Source: Chloroflexota bacterium (lineage in GTDB: Bacteria > Chloroflexota > Anaerolineae > Aggregatilineales > Phototrophicaceae). From it: a stretch of 64,000 bases of DNA. The stretch covers positions 182,183 through 246,182 of the forward strand of contig JAPOVL010000037.1 of assembly GCA_026708115.1 (NCBI GenBank), in the 5' to 3' direction. Both the position numbers and the translations under genes were made by a program. The notes under the pieces were generated by a model. That model had not been told where the DNA came from and did not search any database. It was given only the letters and a program-made list of their open reading frames with translations. Position 1 is the stretch's first letter, and each line of letters opens with the position of its first letter. Of this stretch, positions 10,653 to 18,406 are shown piece after piece.

Positions 10653-10794
10653 GGAATTCTCTCTAGTTTCGTGTACCAGTCCCAGGGCCAGGAAGGGAAG
10701 TTTAGCCCAATCGTACTGTCCGTGTAAAGTATCGGGTCTTGTCGCTATGAGGCGGGATCGCTAGACTTGCCATGCTCTGACAATTAATAAGAAT

Positions 10795-12216
10795 GTGGAG
10801 TCTATGCGCGTCCATTCTGGATTGCTGCTTCTAGCGGCCGTATTTGGCGCGGCGATAGTGCTGGCTGGGGGGAGTCTTCTTCTTTCGCCACCTCTACCGC
10901 TGATCATACATGCCGGCTTCGATCGAGACTCCATTAGTCCCGACGCTGATGGCGAAAACGATATTGCCGTATTTGAATACCGCTTGTCGCGACCGGCAAC
11001 GGTCGACATATCTTTGACGGCGGAGGATGGCAAGACTTTTTTCTTCCGCAAGGGGCAAGCCCGAAAAGCAGAAGCGTACAGCGTCCTCTTCAGCGGTGTC
11101 GTGGATGGATTCCTGCTGGATGGCGAAACTTTCATCGGACATGTTGAACGACGCTTGTTGCCTCAAGGAACGTACAATTGGAAGCTCAATGCGCGGACCG
11201 CGTCCGGCGAAGACGTGAATGCCAGCGGCCACCTGGATATCCAGCCGGGCGATTTTCCCTTGCCGGTCATGTCCACGTTTACCGTGTCGCCGTCGGTGTT
11301 TTCGCCAAATCAAGATGGCGTGGATGACCGTGTACAGATCAACATATATCTGGAGACGGATGTCAAGAGCCTGGACGTATACCTTGTTGATTCGGCCGGT
11401 GTCAGGATTCCAATTTCCGCTCGTGTAGAAGAGCGCAATTACGGCGAAGCGGGCAGGCACCGCTTCGACTATGAAGGGGGGATCGACCTGGGTGTTGATC
11501 CGCCCCCTGACGGCACCTATGAAGTCTTAGCGCTGGCACAAGATGCCGTCGGTCAGCGCATTCGACAGGAAACCAGCTTAACGATCGAGACCGGTGGGAA
11601 ACCCTATGCCGAGATCTCCCCTCAAGCGATCGGCGTGGACGTCGCTTTTGATGTCTGGCCCTACGAGGATCGCTATTTCACATCACGCGACTATGCTGGC
11701 GATCTGCTGCAGTTACCGGAAGATAGCGAGTCGCTGGCCTATTCGCAGCAGATCACGATACCCAAGGGCGAAATGCTGGTATTTCGATTGACCGTAGAAA
11801 ACTACGGCGATGTCCCTATTCGAACCTCCGGGCCGCCGCCCGGCACCGTTTACCAGCAAGAACAGCAGGCGGCGACCTTGGGCATGTTTGACGAGTCGGG
11901 CGCATGGAGAATCGGCATACAGTGTTCCACATCGCAAGCCAGCTATCCTTATCGCTGGGCTATCGCCGCGGCTGACAAACTAGTTGAGGTCTTTGACGAG
12001 GCGAGCGGCAACACATATTCATACTTGCCATCAAAGGAGCGCGCGGTGGTCTGGGGCGCCATCCGCATGACGACCATCGAAGCGCGTAATCCACAGAACT
12101 GCTGGGCGGGCTTGATTCACGAAGACGTAGCGATCAGCCTGCGCAACAATCACGTCGGTGTGCGTTCGATCATGATGGTTGATCCGGGCGATTCCGCCAG
12201 TGATTTAGATGGATAG
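10795..12216 (+). CDS. Secreted protein with FlgD-like Ig repeats, unknown function
   Basis: 473 residues from a GTG; an ATG at 10804, three codons on, is as likely because a GGAG lies just before it. A signal peptide or anchor spans about 5-30. Two tandem Ig-like modules follow. Each opens with an Asp/Asn-rich calcium-loop-like motif (SPDADGENDIAVFEY near 45, SPNQDGVDDRVQI near 170), as in FlgD-type and gliding-motility C-terminal repeats. A third beta-rich domain after about 280 has two cysteines. No enzymatic motif was recognised. It sits 24 bases before two glycosyltransferase genes, suggesting an envelope role. The function is unassigned. Confidence 0.7.
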   Translation: MESMRVHSGLLLLAAVFGAAIVLAGGSLLLSPPLPLIIHAGFDRDSISPDADGENDIAVFEYRLSRPATVDISLTAEDGKTFFFRKGQARKAEAYSVLFSGVVDGFLLDGETFIGHVERRLLPQGTYNWKLNARTASGEDVNASGHLDIQPGDFPLPVMSTFTVSPSVFSPNQDGVDDRVQINIYLETDVKSLDVYLVDSAGVRIPISARVEERNYGEAGRHRFDYEGGIDLGVDPPPDGTYEVLALAQDAVGQRIRQETSLTIETGGKPYAEISPQAIGVDVAFDVWPYEDRYFTSRDYAGDLLQLPEDSESLAYSQQITIPKGEMLVFRLTVENYGDVPIRTSGPPPGTVYQQEQQAATLGMFDESGAWRIGIQCSTSQASYPYRWAIAAADKLVEVFDEASGNTYSYLPSKERAVVWGAIRMTTIEARNPQNCWAGLIHEDVAISLRNNHVGVRSIMMVDPGDSASDLDG

Positions 12217-12240
12217 AAGCTCCAGCCAGGCAAAGTAACA

Positions 12241-13170
12241 GTGGATCTGGCAGTCATCGTCGTCACCTGGAACAACGAGGCGGTCATCGCCGATGCGCTG
12301 GGCAGCCTTCAGGATGACCTGTCGGCGAACTCGATGAAATACGAAATCCGGGTAGTTGATTGCGCATCGACTGACTCTACGGTTGATGTGATCCAACGGG
12401 ATTTCCCGGCCGTGATTTTGACAGCCTGCGATGAAAACATAGGTTTTGGACGCGCCAATAATCTTGCGATGCGATCGATCGGATTCCAAGGGCACGGCAA
12501 AGAGAGGGACTTGCCGGGCGCGGTCTACCTTTTGAACCCGGACACCGTGACTGAGGCAGGCGCAACAAAAGCGCTATTCGATGCGCTATTCGCCGACGCC
12601 GGTGCGGGCGTCGTTGGCGCGCGACTCAGTTTCGCTGACGGCAGCTTCCAACACAGCGCTTTTCGGTTTCCCGATCTGCGACAGATCTGGACGGAACTGT
12701 ATCCAACCCCGAGCCGCTGGATCGAAGGTTCGTTCAATGGGCGCTACCCAAGATCAAGCTATGACGCCACAGAGCCCTTTGAGGTGGATTTTGCGTTGGG
12801 CGCTACCATGATGTTGAGACGCGAGGTCTTGCTGGAAGTCGGTCTCTTTGACGAACAATTTTTCATTTACTGTGAAGAGGTCGACTGGCAATGGCGCATA
12901 CGCGAACATGGCTGGCGCATTTTCTGCGTTCCGCAAGCTCGCATTACGCATCTTGGTGGGGGAAGTTCCTCGCAAGCGCGCCCTGTGAGCCTGTTCAACC
13001 TTTGGAAGAGTCGCTTGCAACTTTATGACAAGCACTATCCGCCCTGGAAACGCTGGATGGCCCGCAAGCTGGTCTCCCATGGCATGGCACGTCGGATGGC
13101 CTCAATTCCTTCCAGCGAAAACGAATTGATCGACGCCTGCCGGAAAATTATTAAGCTGGCGCGCTCATGA
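12241..13170 (+). CDS. Glycosyltransferase family 2, rhamnosyltransferase-like
   Basis: 309 residues starting at GTG 12241. The GT-A fold begins with DLAVIVVTWNNEAVIADAL, the nucleotide-sugar entry motif. The metal-binding region contains LLNPDT, and CEEVDWQWRIREHGW near 215 is typical of WbbL-like rhamnosyltransferases. It would transfer a sugar from an NDP donor during synthesis of a surface polysaccharide, in the cytoplasm at the membrane. It overlaps the next glycosyltransferase gene by 4 bases (ATGA), so the pair is translationally coupled. The donor sugar is not certain. Confidence 0.87.
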   Translation: MDLAVIVVTWNNEAVIADALGSLQDDLSANSMKYEIRVVDCASTDSTVDVIQRDFPAVILTACDENIGFGRANNLAMRSIGFQGHGKERDLPGAVYLLNPDTVTEAGATKALFDALFADAGAGVVGARLSFADGSFQHSAFRFPDLRQIWTELYPTPSRWIEGSFNGRYPRSSYDATEPFEVDFALGATMMLRREVLLEVGLFDEQFFIYCEEVDWQWRIREHGWRIFCVPQARITHLGGGSSSQARPVSLFNLWKSRLQLYDKHYPPWKRWMARKLVSHGMARRMASIPSSENELIDACRKIIKLARS

Positions 13171-13928
13171 GTCAACTGACCGCCATCGTCTTGACCTATA
13201 ATGAGGCCGAGCAAATAGGCGCTTGTGTCGAAACGCTGCGATTCGCCGACAGAATCCTGATCTTTGATTCCTATAGCAGTGACGATACCGTTGCCATTGC
13301 CCGGCGCTTTGGCGCTGAAGTCTTGCAGCACAGTTTTGTCAATTATGCTGATCAACGAAACGCAGCGCTTGGCGCCGTGGAAGGGGAGACCGAATGGGTC
13401 CTCTTTGTCGATGCGGATGAACGCATCAGCGCTGACTTGGCTAGCGAAATACGACGCACGCTGCCATATTCTGAATTCGCCGCTTGGAAACTGCCGCGCC
13501 ATAATTACATCTTTGGCAAATTGACTAGAGGGGCGGGCTGGTATCCGGATTACCAAACGCGACTGCTGCGACTGGGTAAGGCGTGCTATGACCCGCAACA
13601 GCAAGTCCATGAAATAGTGATTCTCGATGGGCCAGTCGGCACGATGGACAATCCTATTATCCACTACAACTATCAGAATGTTGCCCACTTCAAGGACAAG
13701 CAGGAGCGATACCTACGCTACGACGCGCGGATGATGTTCGATAAGGGAACAGTGCCAAAGTTCCGGAACTTTATCCTGCAGCCGCTGCGCCAGTTCCATC
13801 TGCGTTACGTTACGCTCAAGGGCTACCGAGACCACTGGCACGGTTTGAGGCTATCCCTGTTCATGGCCTGGTACGAATACCGAAAATATCGTCGCTTGGC
13901 GGAACTACATGCTTCGGACAGGCCGTAG
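13167..13928 (+). CDS. Glycosyltransferase family 2, WaaE/KdtX-like
   Basis: 253 residues. The N-terminus SQLTAIVLTYNEAEQI is the usual GT2 opening and DADE at 82-85 is the metal-binding site. The stretch from about 105 to 160 (YIFGKLTRGAGWYPDYQTR) and the His-rich part after it match the family that adds glucose or heptose to lipid-linked cores (WaaE/KdtX group). It is coupled to the preceding glycosyltransferase by an ATGA overlap. It probably builds a surface glycan; whether this organism has lipopolysaccharide cannot be judged here. Confidence 0.87.
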   Translation: MSQLTAIVLTYNEAEQIGACVETLRFADRILIFDSYSSDDTVAIARRFGAEVLQHSFVNYADQRNAALGAVEGETEWVLFVDADERISADLASEIRRTLPYSEFAAWKLPRHNYIFGKLTRGAGWYPDYQTRLLRLGKACYDPQQQVHEIVILDGPVGTMDNPIIHYNYQNVAHFKDKQERYLRYDARMMFDKGTVPKFRNFILQPLRQFHLRYVTLKGYRDHWHGLRLSLFMAWYEYRKYRRLAELHASDRP

Positions 13929-13950
13929 AGCGCTGTCAACGACGGCCCTG

Positions 13951-14550
13951 CTATTGTGTCACGAGTATCCCGTATCCGCCGTTGTCGCGGCGATACACGA
14001 CGTTGATCTGCTCGGAATCCGCATTCATGAACATATAGAAGTTGTGGTCGAGCAATTCGAGTTGTTCGATTGCTTCCTCTTCAGTCATTGGGGTCATTTC
14101 CGGCGCCTTGCGCCGTATGATTTCCGTTGGCGCTATTGCATCTTCGGCATCCACGGTCTCGTATTGCGGCACATCTTCGGCGATATCAAGTTCGGCAACG
14201 GTGGCCCGATACCTGTCCCGTATGCGCTGATTCTTGGCTTTGCGCTTGCTTTTGAAACGGTCGATTTGCCGATGAAGTTTGTCTACGGCTTTGTTGATTG
14301 CGAAGCGAATTGTATCGCGGTTTTCGATGTTCATTTTCTCTTCCGCCCGCAATATCGCGCCGCGCGCGTGTTGCACCGTGATTTGCGCAATTGCCAGATC
14401 AGCGCCACGGTGCGTGCGGATGATTGACAGGTCTACGCCGACATGAGCGATATTGGGCAGATAGCGGTCCAGTTTGTCAATCTTCGACCGCGCATAGCTA
14501 TCAAGCGACTCTGTGATTTTGATGCCGTCTCCGTGAATGCTGACATCCAT
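13951..14550 (-). CDS. hpf: Ribosome hibernation promoting factor, long form
   Basis: 199 residues from ATG 14550, preceded by GAGGAGG at ideal spacing; a TTG two codons upstream is less likely. The N-terminal S30AE/YfiA domain (about 1-105) binds the 30S subunit. A charged linker leads to the conserved C-terminal dimerisation domain, with MTEEEAIEQLELLDHNFYMF and VVYRRDNGGYGIL, which is the mark of long HPF. It joins two 70S ribosomes into inactive 100S particles under stress. The gene is convergent with the glycosyltransferase pair. Confidence 0.96.
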   Translation of the reverse strand: MDVSIHGDGIKITESLDSYARSKIDKLDRYLPNIAHVGVDLSIIRTHRGADLAIAQITVQHARGAILRAEEKMNIENRDTIRFAINKAVDKLHRQIDRFKSKRKAKNQRIRDRYRATVAELDIAEDVPQYETVDAEDAIAPTEIIRRKAPEMTPMTEEEAIEQLELLDHNFYMFMNADSEQINVVYRRDNGGYGILVTQ

Positions 14551-14663
14551 TGTCAACCTCCTCGATTTTCAATAATTGAGCCAAGTATCCGGTATTTGTG
14601 GGCATGCTGTCAAATCCGTCCGGCTTTTCGCTCGAAACCACTCGTCACAATTGGTGCGCCTGG

Positions 14664-15347
14664 TCAAGCGTGACCAACCGTGAGCCCGTATACCGCTCTT
14701 GCTCCCTCCCGCTTCAAGGCTCGCGCGCACTCATTTAAGGTAGAGCCGGTGGTTACTACGTCATCGATCAGCAGTATGGCAAGGCCCTTGACCGCGTCCG
14801 ATGCCTCAAATGCATTCCTGACATTTGCCATCCGCTGCTCGCCATTTAGGCGCGCTTGTTGGTCCGTTTCGCGTATGCGACGCATAAAGTCACTTCGGCA
14901 GGGAATACCGCAAACTTTGCTCATGCAGGCACCAAGCATCTCGGACTGATTGTATCCACGTTCATCCAGTCTTTTTTCCGCGAGTGGCACCGGAATGATT
15001 AGGTCAATGGGCCACTGAGTCTGCTCGTACACCCGCTGCAACCGTTCCGCCAAGTGCTTGTCCAATCCCGTGACGCCGTCGTATTTGAAGGCCCTAATTG
15101 CTTGCTCCAGTATCCCGTCGTAGATCCCGGTTGACGCCAAACTATTCAAGGCTTCGACTGAAACAGTTCGCGATTCTAACGGAAAACGCAATAGTTCCTT
15201 CAGGCAGCCGGCGCAAAAATGATAATCGACGCGGCCACAACTGCAAACAGGCGGAAAGACCAGGTCAATAAGCCAACTCCCGAACTGCGACAGCCACGAT
15301 TTATTACCGGTGTCTGGACGAATCAAGCCCTGTTCGAGATGCGACAC
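14664..15347 (-). CDS. comF: ComF family phosphoribosyltransferase-like protein
   Basis: 227 residues from a GTG. The N-terminus has a four-cysteine zinc module (PPVCSCGRVDYHFCAGC, about 32-48). The C-terminal half is a type I phosphoribosyltransferase domain with the PRPP loop LLIDDVVTTGSTLNEC near 190 and the family motif ERGYNQSEMLG near 130. ComF is needed for DNA uptake in naturally competent bacteria; its biochemical role is not settled. A ComM/YifB-like gene is at 40163. The gene is divergent from pgeF, with about 215 bases between them. Confidence 0.93.
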   Translation of the reverse strand: MSHLEQGLIRPDTGNKSWLSQFGSWLIDLVFPPVCSCGRVDYHFCAGCLKELLRFPLESRTVSVEALNSLASTGIYDGILEQAIRAFKYDGVTGLDKHLAERLQRVYEQTQWPIDLIIPVPLAEKRLDERGYNQSEMLGACMSKVCGIPCRSDFMRRIRETDQQARLNGEQRMANVRNAFEASDAVKGLAILLIDDVVTTGSTLNECARALKREGARAVYGLTVGHA

Positions 15348-15497
15348 GTGAACGCTCTCTACACGTTACCTACCAAATTCCTGCCATAAACTGACTCAAT
15401 TGTATCATAAATGCATGAGGAAAATGCCGGAGCAATCAAGTCCAGGAAGCGGCAGAGTCAGATATCGTCGGCGTCAGGCCTATTGGTACAGTGATCG

Positions 15498-15506
15498 TGG
15501 TATAGT
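15498..15506 (+). promoter_or_regulatory. Extended -10 promoter candidate for pgeF
   Basis: The sequence TGGTATAGT is an extended -10 (TGn followed by TATAGT). No good -35 lies 17 bases upstream. A transcript would begin near 15513, after the ATG at 15415 but before the TTG at 15562, which supports the later start for pgeF. Confidence 0.45.
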
Positions 15507-15561
15507 TAAGTGCGAAACAGCGACTCTGTCGAAGCAAGCACAGGGCTGGGAGCGGATTGAC

Positions 15562-16338
15562 TTGGAACGTGTAGAACGTTCAGGATTGGCCTATTATCGC
15601 AACGAGAATTGGCGCGGTTTGAGGCACGGCATATTCACACGTCGCGGCGGCGCTAGCAGAGGACAATGGACCTCGCTGAATCTGGGCGGCAATATCGGAG
15701 ACGATTCCGCCGCTGTCGGAGAGAATCACCGGCGTATGTATGATGCGGTGAAGGCGCAAGGCGAGCGCGCGGCAACGACCTGGCTGGTACATGGTACGGA
15801 CGTCTTGGTCGTCGACGGGCCGCCTAACGGAAGGAGTTGGCTGGCGAAAGCTGATGGGATGATCACGGGTCAACCCGATATACCTTTGGTGATGCGCTTT
15901 GCGGACTGTGTGCCGCTGCTGCTTTACGATCCGGCAAAGGGGGCGATTGGATTGGGACACGCCGGTTGGCGGGGTACAGTAAAAGGCATCGCGGCAAAAA
16001 TGGTCAGCGCCATGGGCAATGCCTACGGAAGCAGTCCTCAAGACATTCAAGTTGTCATCGGTCCGGCGATTTCACAACCGAATTACCAGATCGGCAGCGA
16101 AGTGGTAGAAGCAGCCTTCAAGTACTTTGGCGAGGCTGCGGGGGTGGTCCGAATCGATCCAAAGGATGGCGCCGCCTTTCTTGATTTGTGGCTGGCGAAC
16201 CAACTGGACTTCCAACGGGTCGGTGTGGAAGATGTGGAAGTGCTGCGCCTTTGCACATATGAACATAGCGACGATTTCTTTTCCCACCGCGCGGAGGAGG
16301 GCAAGACAGGTCGATTTGGAGTGATTATATCGCTATGA
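15562..16338 (+). CDS. pgeF: Peptidoglycan editing factor / multicopper polyphenol oxidoreductase-like (YfiH/YlmD)
   Basis: 258 residues if translation starts at TTG 15562, where GGGAG stands 9 bases upstream. The frame is open further back, to TTG 15400 and ATG 15415, but that would add about 50 atypical residues and lie before a likely promoter. Family motifs are HGIFTRRGGASRG near 24, VHGTD near 80, the zinc/catalytic cysteine in FADCVPLLLYDP near 114, and GHAGWRGTVKGI near 132. Known members act on adenosine or remove wrongly inserted serine from peptidoglycan precursors. It overlaps yggS by 4 bases and heads the pgeF-yggS-ylmG set. Confidence 0.93.
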   Translation: MERVERSGLAYYRNENWRGLRHGIFTRRGGASRGQWTSLNLGGNIGDDSAAVGENHRRMYDAVKAQGERAATTWLVHGTDVLVVDGPPNGRSWLAKADGMITGQPDIPLVMRFADCVPLLLYDPAKGAIGLGHAGWRGTVKGIAAKMVSAMGNAYGSSPQDIQVVIGPAISQPNYQIGSEVVEAAFKYFGEAAGVVRIDPKDGAAFLDLWLANQLDFQRVGVEDVEVLRLCTYEHSDDFFSHRAEEGKTGRFGVIISL

Positions 16339-17060
16339 GTATCGCCGACAATATCAAGCGCGTCGAGGACTCGATTGCGGCTGCTTGCGGCAAGGTCGAC
16401 AGAGACCCGGCGGAGATTACGCTGGTCGCCGTGAGCAAGCAGAAGAGCGTCGAAGAGATGGTAGCGGCGGCGGCTGCCGGCATAAACCATTTTGGCGAAA
16501 ACCGCGTAGAAGAGGGTATAGAAAAGATTGAATCTGTCAACAAGCTGGTGGCGGCGCCTGTCAGATGGCATATGGTTGGCCATGTGCAAAGTCGCAAAGT
16601 CAAACGGGTGCTGCCGCTATTCGACCTGGTTCAGTCGGTTGACAGCTTGCGATTGGCGCAGAAGCTGTCGAGGCTGGCGCAGGCAAAAAACCAGACTCTT
16701 GACATCTTGCTGGAGATAAATATATCGGGAGAAGCATCGAAATACGGATTAAAGGGTTATAATTGCTGTGGTGACAACGTGGAGAAGGAAAAGTTATGGC
16801 AAGAAATCGGCGCTATCTTGGCGCTGGACGGCTTGCGCGTGAAGGGATTGATGACAATGGCGCCTTACGGCGCGGCTCCCCAAGCGGTTCGCAGGGTATT
16901 TGCCGATCTCTTTTCCTTGCGCGAGGAGTTGACGGGCGTGTTCGCCATTTCGCTGCCGGAGTTAAGCATGGGAATGACGGACGATTATCAGATTGCCATA
17001 GAAGAGGGCGCGACCATTGTCCGAATTGGCCGCGCAATATTTGGTGAACGCAAGGGTTAA
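16335..17060 (+). CDS. yggS: YggS/PLPBP family pyridoxal-phosphate homeostasis protein
   Basis: 241 residues forming a single TIM-barrel of the alanine-racemase N-terminal type. The PLP-binding lysine is in LVAVSKQKS near 35. Other signatures are HFGENRVEE near 52 and WHMVGHVQSRKVK near 77. The end LSMGMTDDYQIAIEEGATIVRIG is characteristic. These proteins hold and buffer cytosolic PLP and have no known catalysis. The ATG overlaps the pgeF stop (ATGA). In many Gram-positive bacteria the same order (ylmD-ylmE-ylmG) lies next to division genes; none is present here. Confidence 0.95.
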   Translation: MSIADNIKRVEDSIAAACGKVDRDPAEITLVAVSKQKSVEEMVAAAAAGINHFGENRVEEGIEKIESVNKLVAAPVRWHMVGHVQSRKVKRVLPLFDLVQSVDSLRLAQKLSRLAQAKNQTLDILLEINISGEASKYGLKGYNCCGDNVEKEKLWQEIGAILALDGLRVKGLMTMAPYGAAPQAVRRVFADLFSLREELTGVFAISLPELSMGMTDDYQIAIEEGATIVRIGRAIFGERKG

Positions 17061-17092
17061 GTTTAGGACGATCAAGAAAGGTTAGATGAGCA

Positions 17093-17338
17093 ATGGAATC
17101 ACTGTTTCTGATTATTTTCTGGGCGCTGCAAGTTTATCAATTGATCCTTTTGGCAAGGGTGTTGATGACCTGGATACCCAATCTCGATTACAACAATCCG
17201 ATCGCTCGCTTCTTGTATCAAGCGACGGAACCGGTACTGGCGCCTATCCGCAAAGCATTGCCGCAGATGGGCGGTATTGATCTCAGTCCACTGGTTGTCT
17301 TTCTGGGAATAAGCGTTCTGATGCAACTGATTTTCTAG
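17093..17338 (+). CDS. ylmG: YggT/YlmG family membrane protein
   Basis: 81 residues. Two hydrophobic helices (about 3-27 and 60-81) flank the conserved loop ARVLMTWIPNLDYNNP and PVLAPIRKALP, which defines the family. Homologues are linked to cell division and to nucleoid or thylakoid organisation; the mechanism is unknown. It follows yggS by 32 bases on the same strand, so the pgeF-yggS-ylmG trio is probably one transcript. Confidence 0.93.
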   Translation: MESLFLIIFWALQVYQLILLARVLMTWIPNLDYNNPIARFLYQATEPVLAPIRKALPQMGGIDLSPLVVFLGISVLMQLIF

Positions 17339-17395
17339 TCTGGCCCGCTCACTTGTGTCCCCGGGCCGAGTTGCCGCGCTTTGGCCTGGGACCAC

Positions 17396-18097
17396 TCAGA
17401 TCTTTAGCAAGATTCTGCCGCAGTCGCTACAGCTAACAAGGTCTTCACTGCGGTTGATGGCAGCCAGCACTGTGTTGTCTTGTTTGATGCCGCAGACAGT
17501 GCAGGTCTTTTCTCTCAGAAGGGCGACCGGACGGTTGCTCTTGGCTCTTCTCATGTTGTTATAGGTTTGCAGGGCGGCGCCGGGTATTTTTGCAAGCGCA
17601 TTTTTGCGCTTCGTCATCAGGCGCTCAATCTCGGCCGAAAGCGCGGTCTTTTCATTGATCAAGTCTGCCTGCTGTTCGTCATGTTCTGCTTGGACTTCTT
17701 CCAGCAGTTGTCCGCTTTCTTCCATGTCCTGGCTGGCCTGGTCGCGCTCTATCATCAGTTGCAAGAGTTGATCATCGAGATGGGCGCGGCGACGCGCGAG
17801 TGATTCGACTTCCATCTGCATGTCCTGCAATTCTTTTGGGTTACCGACGCTGCCGCTGTAGAGTCGGGTCTCGGTCGCCCCCCGTTTTTCGACGACGGCT
17901 TCGATCTGAATTTCCATGTCCCGGATAAGTTTGCCGTTGTCAGCGAGGGCTGTTTGGGCGACTGCGAATCCTTCTTTGGCTTGCCGAAGCAGTTCATCGT
18001 CTTTCAGTTGCGCGTTGACGGATTTCATGCGTTTCGTGCGTTCAATAATATCAAGCTCGATCGTTTGAATTTCGTAGAGTGCCCGCGCTACGCTCAT
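17396..18097 (-). CDS. Coiled-coil C4-type zinc-ribbon protein (CT398-like)
   Basis: 233 residues from ATG 18097, which has GAGGGAAG just upstream. A longer frame to 18160 would translate part of repeat copy B and was rejected. Residues 1 to about 175 form long helices with heptad patterns (coiled coil). The C-terminus is a zinc ribbon with pairs CTVC and CSDC (about 200-226). Proteins of this layout are widespread; the chlamydial member binds sigma-54 and the helicobacter one binds flagellar proteins, but no general role is established. The gene is convergent with ylmG and divergent from the O-antigen-ligase-like gene. Confidence 0.88.
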   Translation of the reverse strand: MSVARALYEIQTIELDIIERTKRMKSVNAQLKDDELLRQAKEGFAVAQTALADNGKLIRDMEIQIEAVVEKRGATETRLYSGSVGNPKELQDMQMEVESLARRRAHLDDQLLQLMIERDQASQDMEESGQLLEEVQAEHDEQQADLINEKTALSAEIERLMTKRKNALAKIPGAALQTYNNMRRAKSNRPVALLREKTCTVCGIKQDNTVLAAINRSEDLVSCSDCGRILLKI

Positions 18098-18123
18098 GAT
18101 TGCTTCCCTCAACTCTCTGGCAG

Positions 18124-18213
18124 CCGCTCGGCGGCAGCGAATGTGGGCTACCGCGCTCACACAGAATAATGAACCTGCTCGGCTACCGCAGATCGCGTTT
18201 CATCAAAAAAGAG
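18124..18213 (+). repeat. Intergenic repeated element, copy B
   Basis: The most divergent of the five copies. It keeps CCGCTCGGCGGCAGCGAA, then CTACCGCGCTCACAC (very close to copy A), AATAATGAACCTGCTCG, and ATCGCGTTTCATCAAAA at the end. The internal stem-loop seen in copies D and E is eroded. It lies 193 bases before the ATG at 18407, in the same direction as that gene. Confidence 0.65.
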
Positions 18214-18365
18214 TATGTTCAGCGCCCACCGAGGCTGCGCACAATTGTAACCGATTGACAGTATGTTTCGTAACCGGCATGCGAGCGATCTTATTGCCTA
18301 ATGCGCGACTCGCGCGGGAATAGGCTGGGCACCCCTGTCGCAAAGGCAGTTCCTACGAATAACAG

Positions 18366-18371
18366 TATAAT
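18366..18371 (+). promoter_or_regulatory. Consensus -10 box before the O-antigen-ligase-like gene
   Basis: TATAAT, 35 bases before the ATG at 18407. No convincing -35 hexamer stands at 16-18 bases, so this is a weak promoter call. Confidence 0.35.
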
Positions 18372-18406
18372 GCAGCCTATAACAAGATTGCCTTGGAACA
18401 GTTGGT

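Larger units (their letters stand above)
18098..18406. other. Divergent intergenic region with repeat copy B and a consensus -10
   Basis: 309 bases without a gene. It contains repeat copy B (18124-18213) and, near the right end, a perfect TATAAT at 18366-18371 oriented toward the O-antigen-ligase-like gene. Nothing else was recognised; short open frames here have no coding character. Confidence 0.6.

Noticed and set aside
17342..17367. GGCCCG/CGGGCC hairpin after ylmG, considered as a terminator
   Set aside because: The loop is long (14 bases) and no T-run follows on either strand.
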